Origin: Bacteroidota bacterium
Lineage (GTDB): Bacteria > Bacteroidota > Bacteroidia > Bacteroidales > P3
Length of the DNA: 5,639 bases
Assembly: GCA_030540495.1 (NCBI GenBank)
Contig: JAUNWC010000116.1
Coordinates: 1 to 5,639 of the forward strand
Direction of reading: 5' to 3'
Shown: one piece after another, positions 1 through 5,639 of the stretch
How positions within the stretch are numbered: the first letter of the stretch is position 1
Layout of the letters: every line of letters begins with the position of its first letter
The notes under the pieces: generated by a model
Database searches by the model: none
What the model saw: the letters and a program-made list of their open reading frames with translations, nothing else
What the model was told of the DNA's origin: nothing
Program-made: the position numbers and the translations under genes

Positions 1-1185
1 AAAGATTTGATTCAGACCTTTCTTATCAGTATTATAGGAGTGGTTATTATCTTTTTTGCCTTCCTGTTGGATGACTATGTTTCTACCTACAAGAATTATT
101 ATTTTTCTTTTACCATATTGTTTTCTTTACACTTTACTCTGACTTATATTCCTCGTTTTGTTATTACCTCTATTACAGTGCATAAGGTACATACGGGCAA
201 ACTTACCTACCCTACTCTTTTGATTGTTTCCGATGAGCAAAAAGCCTTACAAGTAGCACAAGAAATAAAGAAACAAGCAATATCCTCGGGTATGGCTTTT
301 GAAGGATATCTTAGCCTTGATGGTCAAAAAAAAGAATCTTTGGAGCAGAACAACATAACTTTCTTAGGAGATACTCTTCATATAGAAAAAATCATAGAAA
401 AACACAATATAGAAAAAGTTATAATTGTTCTTAACAAAAAGGATGAGAATGAGATATATAACATAATTTTCTCCATACAAAAACCGAACATAGAAATATA
501 CATACCTTCTGACCGTAAAGACCTTTTGACTGGTAATATTAGGTTGCAAGCAATTTTTTCTGTACCCTTGGTAAGAATACCTCAAGAGCAAATGGAACCT
601 TGGGAATTTTCTATGAAAAGAATCTTTGATATCCTTGCATCTTTATTGGCAATGATTATTCTTTCACCCGTATATATAACGGTGGCTATAACAGTAAAAC
701 TGACTTCCAAAGGACCAATATTCTATAAACAAGAACGCATAGGCAAGAATGGCAAACCTTTTAATATGTACAAATTCAGGTCTATGTACACGGATGCAGA
801 AAAACATGGTCCTCAACTTTCATTGGGAGACGATGACCCAAGAATAACTCCTTTTGGACGGTTTATGCGAAAGGTACGTTTGGACGAAATACCTCAATTT
901 GCCCATGTTTTTTGTGGCAAAATGAGTATGGTAGGGCCTCGTCCCGAGAGACAATTCTTTATAGACAAAATTGTTCTTCAAGCACCGGAATACAAACTAT
1001 TGCAAAAAATAAAACCCGGAATGACCTCTTGGGGACAAGTAAAATTTGGTTATGCCGAAACTGTGGATGAAATGGTAGAAAGGTTGAAATACGACTTGCT
1101 TTATTTGGAAAATATGTCAATGATAACCGATATAAAAATCTTGCTCTATACTTTTATTATAATAATAGAGGGAAGAGGTAAATAA
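1..1185 (+). CDS. Exopolysaccharide-type polyprenyl glycosylphosphotransferase (sugar transferase), 5'-truncated by the window edge
   Basis: Membrane enzyme of the bacterial sugar transferase family (WcaJ/PglC-like). By family knowledge it moves a sugar-1-phosphate from a nucleotide sugar to undecaprenyl phosphate, the first step of capsule, exopolysaccharide or O-antigen repeat assembly at the inner membrane. The frame is open to base 1, so the TTG at 7 is not a credible start; full-length relatives carry several more N-terminal membrane helices. Visible in order: the last N-terminal membrane helices (about bases 10-170), a Rossmann-like soluble domain resembling CoA_binding_3 (about 205-450), a membrane helix beginning near RIFDIL (about 619-710), then the catalytic domain. 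The catalytic domain holds KFRSMY (772-789), DEIPQ (883-897, the Asp-Glu pair typical of the active site) and VGPRPE (931-948). The C-terminus, with WGQVKFGYAE and a final EGRGK, is typical of Bacteroidota members. The sugar specificity cannot be read. rseP starts 25 bases after the stop, so co-transcription is likely. Confidence 0.93.
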   Translation, partial: KDLIQTFLISIIGVVIIFFAFLLDDYVSTYKNYYFSFTILFSLHFTLTYIPRFVITSITVHKVHTGKLTYPTLLIVSDEQKALQVAQEIKKQAISSGMAFEGYLSLDGQKKESLEQNNITFLGDTLHIEKIIEKHNIEKVIIVLNKKDENEIYNIIFSIQKPNIEIYIPSDRKDLLTGNIRLQAIFSVPLVRIPQEQMEPWEFSMKRIFDILASLLAMIILSPVYITVAITVKLTSKGPIFYKQERIGKNGKPFNMYKFRSMYTDAEKHGPQLSLGDDDPRITPFGRFMRKVRLDEIPQFAHVFCGKMSMVGPRPERQFFIDKIVLQAPEYKLLQKIKPGMTSWGQVKFGYAETVDEMVERLKYDLLYLENMSMITDIKILLYTFIIIIEGRGK

Positions 1186-1210
1186 TTAAAGATAATATAA
1201 ACACATAGAT

Positions 1211-2593
1211 ATGAAAATTATAGCATTGTTATTAAGTTTGTCTTTTTTGGTAATAATACACGAATTTGGACACTATTGTTTCGCAAGACTTTTTAAAACA
1301 AGGGTAGAGAAGTTTTATTTATTTTTCAATCCTTATTTTTCTATTATTAGAGCAAAAAAATATAATGGAAAATGGCACTTTTCCTTCTTTTCAAAAAAAT
1401 CTCCATCAGAGTTTGACCAACACCCTGATAATACAGAATGGGGCTTGGGATGGTTGCCTTTTGGAGGCTATTGTTCTATAGCGGGAATGATAGACGAAAA
1501 CAACACCGATAGTAGCAAACTATCCTCTAAGCCTCAACCATGGGAATATCGTAGCAAAAAAGCATGGCAAAGACTTTTTATTGTATCTGGCGGAGTATTG
1601 GTGAATTTTATTGCTGCTCTTGTTATCTATTCTCTTATAATGTTTGTTTGGGGTACAGAGCATTTGCCCATACAAAACACGCCTTATGGTTATGATTACA
1701 ACCAAACTGCATTGAAATATGGTTTTAAGAACGGCGACAAGATTCTTTCTGTCAATGGCAAAGAGGCTTGGGAGTTAAAAGATGCTGTTGGAGAAATACT
1801 TCTAAACGAAGGACGAGATATTGTCGTTTTGAGGCAAGGCAACAAAGACACCATAGTTTTGCCAAAAGAATTTGCCAAAGAAATGATTGGCAACGGAGAA
1901 AAACAGTTTGCCATACCAAGGTTTCCTTTTGTTGTAGGAGGGTTCATAGAGGGTTCTTTGGCTCAAAAAGCGGGTATGCAATTAGGCGATAGCATTGTGG
2001 CTATCAACAATGTTCCTACCACGTCCTTTTCTGAGTTTGCCAATATGATAACGCGTAATGCAGGCAAAGAAGTACAAATTACTTTCTATCGCAACCATCA
2101 ACCTCAAAATATAAACATCCTTTTGGACGAGGAAGGAAAAATAGGAGCATATCAAAAAGATTTTTCCTCTGATTTAAAGGTAGTGCATAAGAGTTATGGC
2201 TTTTTTGAATCCATACCTAAGGGAATATCACAAGGCATAGGGACTTTGGTTTCGTATGTAAAACAATTTAAACTTGTCTTTTCCAAAGAAGGTGCAAGCC
2301 AAATAGGAGGTTTTGGAGCCATAGGTTCTTTGTTTCCTTCTCAGTGGGATTGGCATATTTTTTGGAATATGACTGCTTTCCTTTCTATTATTTTGGCATT
2401 TATGAATATCTTGCCTATTCCTGCTTTAGATGGAGGACACATGGTATTCACACTTTGGGAGATGATAACTCGCAGAAAACCAAACGAAAAATTTATGGAA
2501 AGAGCCCAAATGGTAGGAATGATACTTCTGTTTGCTCTTCTAATCTATGCTAATGGAAATGATTTGGTTAGATGGCTTACGGGCAAATTCTAA
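1211..2593 (+). CDS. rseP: RIP metalloprotease RseP (site-2 protease family, M50)
   Basis: Zinc intramembrane protease of 460 residues. By family knowledge it makes the second cut in anti-sigma factors during envelope stress and clears leftover signal peptides. The first membrane helix carries the zinc motif HEFGH at residues 17-21. A conserved loop, WLPFGGYCSIAGMIDE (81-96), follows. A second helix lies at about 122-146. Two PDZ-like domains follow (about 165-220 and 240-310, with GSLAQKAGMQLGDSIVAINN in the second). Then comes GGFGAIG (366-372), and the third zinc ligand sits in NILPIPALDGGH (399-410), with a last helix near 434-447. All catalytic elements are present, and length is normal for Bacteroidota RseP. 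The ATG at 1211 is chosen because the first helix begins right after it; an A-rich stretch rather than a Shine-Dalgarno site precedes it. The usual Bacteroidota neighbour dxr is not seen upstream; a sugar transferase is there instead. Confidence 0.96.
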   Translation: MKIIALLLSLSFLVIIHEFGHYCFARLFKTRVEKFYLFFNPYFSIIRAKKYNGKWHFSFFSKKSPSEFDQHPDNTEWGLGWLPFGGYCSIAGMIDENNTDSSKLSSKPQPWEYRSKKAWQRLFIVSGGVLVNFIAALVIYSLIMFVWGTEHLPIQNTPYGYDYNQTALKYGFKNGDKILSVNGKEAWELKDAVGEILLNEGRDIVVLRQGNKDTIVLPKEFAKEMIGNGEKQFAIPRFPFVVGGFIEGSLAQKAGMQLGDSIVAINNVPTTSFSEFANMITRNAGKEVQITFYRNHQPQNINILLDEEGKIGAYQKDFSSDLKVVHKSYGFFESIPKGISQGIGTLVSYVKQFKLVFSKEGASQIGGFGAIGSLFPSQWDWHIFWNMTAFLSIILAFMNILPIPALDGGHMVFTLWEMITRRKPNEKFMERAQMVGMILLFALLIYANGNDLVRWLTGKF

Positions 2594-2604
2594 AAAGGTT
2601 GTTT

Positions 2605-3498
2605 ATGGTAATGAAAAAAGTAATTTATATTAGCCTTTGTGTTTTTGTGTTTCTTGCTTTGTTTTCTTGTAGAAAAGAGGCTTCCACTCCTTTGATAGGA
2701 GCCGATAACTACGTGGTTTCAAAGAAAAACCCTATAAAAAAACACAACACCCGCATAGTTTCTGTTTCTACTCAGATAACAGAAATAATTTGCGATTTAG
2801 GTTGCGAAGATAGGTTGGTAGCAAGGACGGATTTTTGCGACTATCCTCCAAGCATAAAGAAAATACAAAGCATAGGAGGAGTAAGCAACCCTAACATAGA
2901 AAAAATAATAAGCCTTAAGCCCGATGTAGTTATAACTTCTTCTATGATGCCAAAAAAACTTTTTACTCAGTTGGAGGATGCTGGTTTGTCGGTTATCTCT
3001 TTTAGAGAGAGTAACAAAATAGAAGGTATGTATAAGGTTATAAGTATTTTGGGAACTTTATTGGAAAGAAAGGCACAGGCGGATAGCATAATAAAAGATT
3101 GCCAACAGAGACTAAAAAAAGTAGCAGAAATAAGCCAACAAATGCAAGAGGCTAAACAAGGCAATAAACCAAAGGTTTATTATGTTGTAGGCTACGGAGC
3201 AAGTGGCGATTTCTCTTCGGGCAAAGATACCTATATAGATGAAATATTTACTTTGGCTGGAGCAGATAATATTGCAAAAAATAGCCTTAACTGGACCTTT
3301 ACAAAGGAACAAATCTTCAAAAACGAGCCTGATTATATCTTTATTCGCAAAGCAGATGTAGAAAACTTTTGCAATACTTCTCCATACAACCAACTCAAAG
3401 CAGTAAAAAATCACAGAGTTATAGGCATAGATGGTTTGGATAGTCAAACTCCAAGAACCATCTCCTTAGTAGAATTTATTGCTAAAACCATATACTAA
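2605..3498 (+). CDS. BtuF-like ABC transporter substrate-binding lipoprotein (cobalamin/Fe-siderophore family)
   Basis: Predicted cell-envelope lipoprotein of the Peripla_BP_2 family, which binds cobalamin, siderophore-iron or haem for an ABC importer. From the start at 2605 (297 residues) there is a lysine-containing n-region, a hydrophobic core and a lipobox LFSC with the lipidated Cys at residue 22. The mature part starts with RIVSVSTQITEII, followed by the family pattern DYPP (79-82), IGGVSNPNIEKIISLKPDVVI, a long central helix (about 137-185), YGASGDFSSGKDTYIDEI and a final HRVIGIDGLDSQTPRTI segment. These line up by eye with E. coli BtuF (SDYPP, LERIVALKPDLVI, FTSGKES). No permease, ATPase or TonB receptor gene is in the window, so the ligand is unknown. 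Start choice: the frame is open from an ATG at 2572 inside rseP, but that adds residues ahead of the signal peptide. ATG 2605 has AAAAAGG six bases upstream; ATG 2611 (MKK) is equally plausible. The gene follows rseP by 11 bases, which suggests co-transcription. Confidence 0.88.
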   Translation: MVMKKVIYISLCVFVFLALFSCRKEASTPLIGADNYVVSKKNPIKKHNTRIVSVSTQITEIICDLGCEDRLVARTDFCDYPPSIKKIQSIGGVSNPNIEKIISLKPDVVITSSMMPKKLFTQLEDAGLSVISFRESNKIEGMYKVISILGTLLERKAQADSIIKDCQQRLKKVAEISQQMQEAKQGNKPKVYYVVGYGASGDFSSGKDTYIDEIFTLAGADNIAKNSLNWTFTKEQIFKNEPDYIFIRKADVENFCNTSPYNQLKAVKNHRVIGIDGLDSQTPRTISLVEFIAKTIY

Positions 3499-3503
3499 GA
3501 TTT

Positions 3504-4346
3504 CTACTCTATCTTTTGCATAAGCAGTAAAGCCCAAGAGTCTTTTTCCTCTTGTCTTATTACTTGATAGCCAAAAGGTAAAGTGAAATCCGTCATCTCT
3601 TTTACATCTTGTGAATAAAAACCACTAAGGATTAAAAAACCTTTGTTGTTTATATGCTTATTGTAAATAGGAATATTTTCTTTAAGAATATTAAGATTTA
3701 TATTTGCTATAAATATATCAAACTTTTTGTCCTTATTTATGCTTTCCGCTCCACCCTGTTTTATGCAAATACTAACATCATTAGACAAAGCATTTTCCAT
3801 AGTATTTTGATATGCCCAGGAGTCTATATCTATGGACTCAACATACGAGGCTCCCATTTTCTTTGCCAATATTCCCAAAACACCCGTACCACAACCCATA
3901 TCCATAACACTTTTGCTACTAATCTCCATAGACAAAAGCAAATCTATTATCATATAAGTCGTTGGGTGAGTGGCTGTGCCAAAACTTTGCTTAGGGTTTA
4001 TAATAATATCATATAAGGTATTTTCCTTTGCTTGATTACTTTTGCGAATAAGACATCTATTATCAAATCTAACACTCGGCGAACTTTCCTCCCAAACAGT
4101 ATTCCAATTTTGGTCTTTTATCAAATCAATAGAATACTTTACCTTATCCTTATACGAAAGGGATGAAGTGTTTATTATGGAAGTTATCAACTCTTCTTTG
4201 AAATCCTTTTGAGGAGCATAAGCCTCAAAACCATTTTCCATATCTACAAAACTATCAAAACCCACTTGCAAAAGAGAATCCTTAAATAATTCTATTTTCC
4301 AATCTGCCTCTTGTCCTATGGAAAACACCACTTGTATATAGTCCAT
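3504..4346 (-). CDS. prmA: Ribosomal protein L11 methyltransferase PrmA
   Basis: Cytoplasmic SAM-dependent enzyme of 280 residues. By family knowledge it trimethylates lysines and the N-terminus of ribosomal protein L11. A small N-terminal substrate-recognition domain (about 1-90, ending near WNTVWEE 81-87) precedes the class I methyltransferase domain. Visible motifs are FGTATHPTT (122-130, the PrmA loop usually written GTGxHxTT), the SAM-binding glycine motif DMGCGTGVL (149-157), the acidic end of the second strand in SIDIDSWA (171-178) and the motif IV region IANINLNIL (213-221). Length is normal. The ATG at 4346 is the natural start; no good Bacteroidota promoter box is seen between it and tpiA. 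It lies 92 bases downstream of tpiA on the same strand, so it may depend on transcription passing the hairpin between them. A tpiA-prmA order is, from memory, found in other Bacteroidota. It converges with the BtuF-like gene. Confidence 0.94.
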   Translation of the reverse strand: MDYIQVVFSIGQEADWKIELFKDSLLQVGFDSFVDMENGFEAYAPQKDFKEELITSIINTSSLSYKDKVKYSIDLIKDQNWNTVWEESSPSVRFDNRCLIRKSNQAKENTLYDIIINPKQSFGTATHPTTYMIIDLLLSMEISSKSVMDMGCGTGVLGILAKKMGASYVESIDIDSWAYQNTMENALSNDVSICIKQGGAESINKDKKFDIFIANINLNILKENIPIYNKHINNKGFLILSGFYSQDVKEMTDFTLPFGYQVIRQEEKDSWALLLMQKIE

Positions 4347-4371
4347 ACCCTAAAAACTATTTTAATTCTAA

Positions 4372-4416
4372 AACCACTTCTATTTGAAAAAACGTTTTTT
4401 TCAAATAGAAGTGGTT
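4372..4416 (-). terminator. Perfect 21-bp hairpin between tpiA and prmA, likely tpiA terminator or attenuator
   Basis: Bases 4372-4392 are the exact reverse complement of 4396-4416, leaving a 3-base loop (CGT). The loop-proximal half of the stem is six A-T pairs; the outer half has CCACTTC against GAAGTGG. It begins 22 bases past the tpiA stop codon and ends 25 bases before the prmA ATG. On the - strand only a short run of four T (two of them inside the stem) follows, so as an intrinsic terminator it is strong in stem and weak in tail. It may allow partial read-through into prmA, or stabilise the 3' end of the tpiA message after processing. The structure is seen directly; the role is inferred. 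Confidence 0.7.
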
Positions 4417-4438
4417 GGTTTTATCTTACTTCTCTAAG

Positions 4439-5197
4439 TTAGAAACTACAAGCAATTTCAATAAAATCTTTTGCTTTTAAGGATGCTCCGCCTATAAGAC
4501 CTCCATCCACATCCTCCATTGAGAACAATTCTGAGGCATTCTTAGGGTTGCAACTTCCTCCATAAAGAATAGAAACCTCTTGAGCCACATCATCATTATA
4601 TTTTTCTCTTATCAACTGACGAATAAAGGCGTGTATTTCTTGGGCTTGTTCTTTGGTGGCAGTTTTGCCCGTACCTATTGCCCAAACAGGCTCATATGCT
4701 ATTATACACCTTTGCATATCCTCTGCTCGCAAATGAAATATTCCCTCTTCTACTTGTTTGCGTATTACCTCAAAGTGTTTATTACTCTCTCTTTCTTCCA
4801 AACTCTCTCCCACACACATTATAGGGGTAATATCCTCTTTTAACAACAAATCTATCTTTTGAGCAACATCCTGATTTGTTTCAAAAAAATATTTTCTTCT
4901 TTCGCTATGTCCTACTATACAATAGTCCACAGCCATACTTTTAAGCATTGAGGCTGAAATCTCTCCCGTATATGCTCCGTTGTCAAACTTAGCAACATTC
5001 TGTGCTCCTACAAAGAAATTTGCATCCTCACTAACATCGCTAACCAACTCCAAAAAAGGAAAAGGAGGACAAACAATAATATCTACATCAGTAGTATCAT
5101 ATTGTCTAAGAGTTTCTTCTATGGAATTTATAAGGTCGTCTGCTTCGGCAAAGTTTTTGTTCATTTTCCAATTGCCTGCTACTATATTTCTTCTCAT
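4439..5197 (-). CDS. tpiA: Triosephosphate isomerase TpiA
   Basis: Cytoplasmic glycolytic and gluconeogenic enzyme that interconverts dihydroxyacetone phosphate and glyceraldehyde 3-phosphate. It is a single TIM barrel of 252 residues, the usual length for Bacteroidota. All catalytic residues are in place: Asn9 and Lys11 in GNWKMN, the electrophile His97 in IVGHSERR (94-101), and the catalytic base Glu169 in AYEPVWAIGTGK (167-178), which also holds the mobile loop 6. The phosphate-binding glycines are in YGGSCNPKN (212-220) and GGLIGGASL (232-240). The ATG at 5197 is fixed by the conserved N-terminal RRNIVAGNWKMN; an A-rich leader precedes it. A promoter lies 41 bases upstream of the start, and prmA follows after the hairpin at 4372-4416. 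Confidence 0.97.
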   Translation of the reverse strand: MRRNIVAGNWKMNKNFAEADDLINSIEETLRQYDTTDVDIIVCPPFPFLELVSDVSEDANFFVGAQNVAKFDNGAYTGEISASMLKSMAVDYCIVGHSERRKYFFETNQDVAQKIDLLLKEDITPIMCVGESLEERESNKHFEVIRKQVEEGIFHLRAEDMQRCIIAYEPVWAIGTGKTATKEQAQEIHAFIRQLIREKYNDDVAQEVSILYGGSCNPKNASELFSMEDVDGGLIGGASLKAKDFIEIACSF

Positions 5198-5237
5198 TTT
5201 CTTTCTTTTTTTGTTTTACAATATTATTTGACAATTG

Positions 5238-5268
5238 CAAAGATATATAAAATTACTCAAAACACAAA
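5238..5268 (-). promoter_or_regulatory. Bacteroidota-type promoter of tpiA
   Basis: Read on the - strand, TTTG (5268-5265) is followed by a 19-base spacer and TATCTTTG (5245-5238). This matches the established Bacteroidota sigma-ABfr consensus of a TTTG -33 box and a TAnnTTTG -7 box spaced 19-21 bases. Transcription would start a few bases below 5238, giving an A-rich leader of roughly 35 bases before the tpiA ATG at 5197. Confidence 0.75.
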
Positions 5269-5280
5269 AATTTTCTCCAC

Positions 5281-5313
5281 AAAAACACAGGCTTAGCCTG
5301 CAGCCTGAGGCTG
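5281..5313 (-). terminator. Twin mini-hairpins followed by a T run, possible - strand terminator
   Basis: Two adjacent 5-bp hairpins with 3-base loops lie side by side: CAGGC-TTA-GCCTG (5288-5300) and CAGCC-TGA-GGCTG (5301-5313). On the - strand the last one is followed two bases later by TTTTT (5285-5281), the layout of an intrinsic terminator. It would end any - strand transcript coming from beyond 5313 just before the tpiA promoter. The stems are short, and the pair also belongs to the larger structured block 5288-5398. Confidence 0.4.
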
Positions 5314-5398
5314 ACCTATAAGAGCAAAGCCGTTACCATTTGTCATACGCTTTGCGTCTATTAAAACTTATGCTAACTTATAGGAGCCGAAAGGCTCC
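5288..5398. other. Structured palindromic block (candidate small RNA or dispersed repeat)
   Basis: About 111 bases packed with inverted repeats and visibly richer in G and C than its surroundings. In order: hairpins CAGGC/GCCTG and CAGCC/GGCTG (5288-5313); an outer pair CCTATAAG (5315-5322) with CTTATAGG (5377-5384); nested inside it GCAAAGC (5324-5330) with GCTTTGC (5349-5355), extendable by GT/AC; then GGAGCC-GAAA-GGCTCC (5383-5398). The last hairpin shares two bases with the outer pair. On the + strand it has a GNRA-type GAAA loop, which favours a + strand RNA; on the - strand the block ends with hairpins and a T run, which favours a - strand RNA. No open frame of note fills it. I do not recognise a known RNA family, and a dispersed palindromic repeat is equally possible. 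Confidence 0.5.
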
Positions 5399-5437
5399 AA
5401 CCTACGAAAAACCTACCAAAAAACAGGAAATCGGTTT

Positions 5438-5573
5438 ACTGAGAATCAATCAGTTAGAAAAAAAATTTTTGCAAATGCTTGCACAGGTCAGTTTTTCTTC
5501 GTAACTTTGTAAAAAGAAATACACCTTCCTTATTTTACTCCATTTTTACCCTTGTAACTACTTGATAATCAGT
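5438..5573. repeat. Imperfect 19-base inverted repeats flanking a promoter-like site
   Basis: The left arm 5438-5456 read in reverse complement and the right arm 5555-5573 share the pattern TAACTnnTTGATnnTCAGT, 15 of 19 positions identical, with the mismatches in two pairs. The arms are 98 bases apart and enclose the promoter-like site at 5478-5509. No flanking target duplication is visible. They might be arms of a small mobile or invertible element, or two operator-like binding sites; chance cannot be excluded in AT-rich DNA. Confidence 0.35.
5478..5509 (+). promoter_or_regulatory. Bacteroidota-type promoter pointing out of the window
   Basis: CTTG (5478-5481), a one-base variant of the TTTG -33 box, is followed by a 20-base spacer and TAACTTTG (5502-5509), an exact match to the TAnnTTTG -7 consensus. 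The setting (poly-A/T followed by TTTTTGCAAATGCTTGCACAG) resembles other Bacteroidota promoters. No ATG follows on the + strand before the window ends, so any gene it drives would have an untranslated leader of more than about 120 bases, or the product is non-coding or antisense to the short - strand ORF at 5535-5636. Confidence 0.5.
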
Positions 5574-5636
5574 GAGAACGAATCTTCGTTTTATTTTCTC
5601 GAAAGCAAGATTCGTTTCAACGAAAGCAAGATTCAT
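5535..5636 (-). CDS. Short repeat-containing ORF, possibly the 3' end of a longer gene beyond the window
   Basis: On the - strand an ATG at 5636 opens 33 codons ending in TAA at 5535. The frame is also open to the window edge (AAA before the ATG), so it may be only the C-terminus of a longer protein. It starts with two in-frame 7-residue units, NLAFVET and NLAFEKI, encoded by the 21-bp tandem repeat, followed by a basic tail containing KRRFVLTDYQVVTR. I do not recognise the family, and it may be spurious. The + strand promoter-like site at 5478-5509 would transcribe against it. Confidence 0.25.
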   Translation of the reverse strand: MNLAFVETNLAFEKIKRRFVLTDYQVVTRVKME

Positions 5637-5638
5637 TT
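5600..5638. repeat. Two copies of a 21-bp-period direct repeat at the window edge
   Basis: CGAAAGCAAGATTCGTTT at 5600-5617 recurs at 5621-5638 with a single change (G to A at position 15), a period of 21 bases. The first copy also pairs with an upstream inverted partner: 5577-5586 is the reverse complement of 5607-5616 (10 bp). The period is a multiple of three, so both strands keep frame across it: a 7-residue repeat NLAFxxx on the - strand, RKQDSFQ on the + strand. More copies may lie beyond the edge. Confidence 0.65.
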
Positions 5639-5639
5639 T

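Noticed and set aside
7..9. TTG at 7 as the start of the sugar transferase
   Set aside because: The frame is open upstream to base 1, and the family has additional N-terminal membrane helices, so the gene is cut by the window edge.
3112..3447. 111-codon open frame on the - strand opposite the BtuF-like gene
   Set aside because: It lies wholly inside a gene with clear family motifs, and its own translation shows no recognisable domain; shadow frame.
3497..3515. AAGAT/ATCTT hairpin as a bidirectional terminator between the convergent genes
   Set aside because: The stem is only 5 bp with a 9-base loop, too weak to call as a feature.
3654..4016. 120-codon open frame on the + strand opposite prmA
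   Set aside because: It runs antisense through the SAM-binding motifs of prmA and has no protein-like pattern of its own.
5399..5417. Direct repeat AACCTAC twice, 11 bases apart, near the hairpin block
   Set aside because: Only 7 bases long and in low-complexity A/C-rich sequence; too short to distinguish from chance.
5384..5512. 43-codon + strand frame without ATG, running through 5384-5512
   Set aside because: It has no start codon, overlaps the hairpin block and the promoter-like site, and resembles no family I know; treated as spurious.
5600..5638. Two 18-base direct repeats as a possible CRISPR start
   Set aside because: The copies are separated by only three bases, there is no spacer-sized gap and no cas gene; it is a simple tandem repeat.

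Overview
The window is AT-rich chromosomal DNA that reads as Bacteroidota (Bacteroidetes). The sugar transferase, RseP, PrmA and TpiA are all of the kind seen in that phylum. Two promoter-like sites fit its unusual consensus (TTTG, a 19-21 base spacer, then TAnnTTTG), and starts are mostly preceded by A-rich leaders rather than clear Shine-Dalgarno sites. Genus cannot be told from this window.

Left half, + strand (1-3498): three closely packed genes that look like one transcription unit beginning outside the window. They are the 3' part of an exopolysaccharide-type polyprenyl glycosylphosphotransferase, the site-2 intramembrane metalloprotease RseP, and a BtuF-like (cobalamin/iron-siderophore family) substrate-binding lipoprotein. 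All three work in or at the inner membrane/envelope, but they do not form an obvious single pathway. 

Middle and right, - strand (5197 down to 3504): tpiA (triosephosphate isomerase) followed by prmA (ribosomal protein L11 methyltransferase), separated by a perfect 21-bp hairpin. tpiA has a good Bacteroidota promoter. prmA and the BtuF-like gene converge with only 5 bp between their stop codons.

Right end (5198-5639, about 440 bases without a convincing gene): the tpiA leader and promoter, then a compact block of nested and tandem hairpins (5288-5398) that could be a small RNA, a terminator cluster or a dispersed palindromic repeat. Next comes a forward promoter-like site lying between imperfect inverted repeats (5438-5573). 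Last is a 21-bp tandem repeat at the very edge, which on the - strand encodes a 7-residue peptide repeat in a short ORF, perhaps the tail of a longer gene outside the window.

The five main genes are ordinary housekeeping or envelope genes. The non-coding right end is the only part whose structure is not explained by known genes. I see no clear new defence or mobile system.
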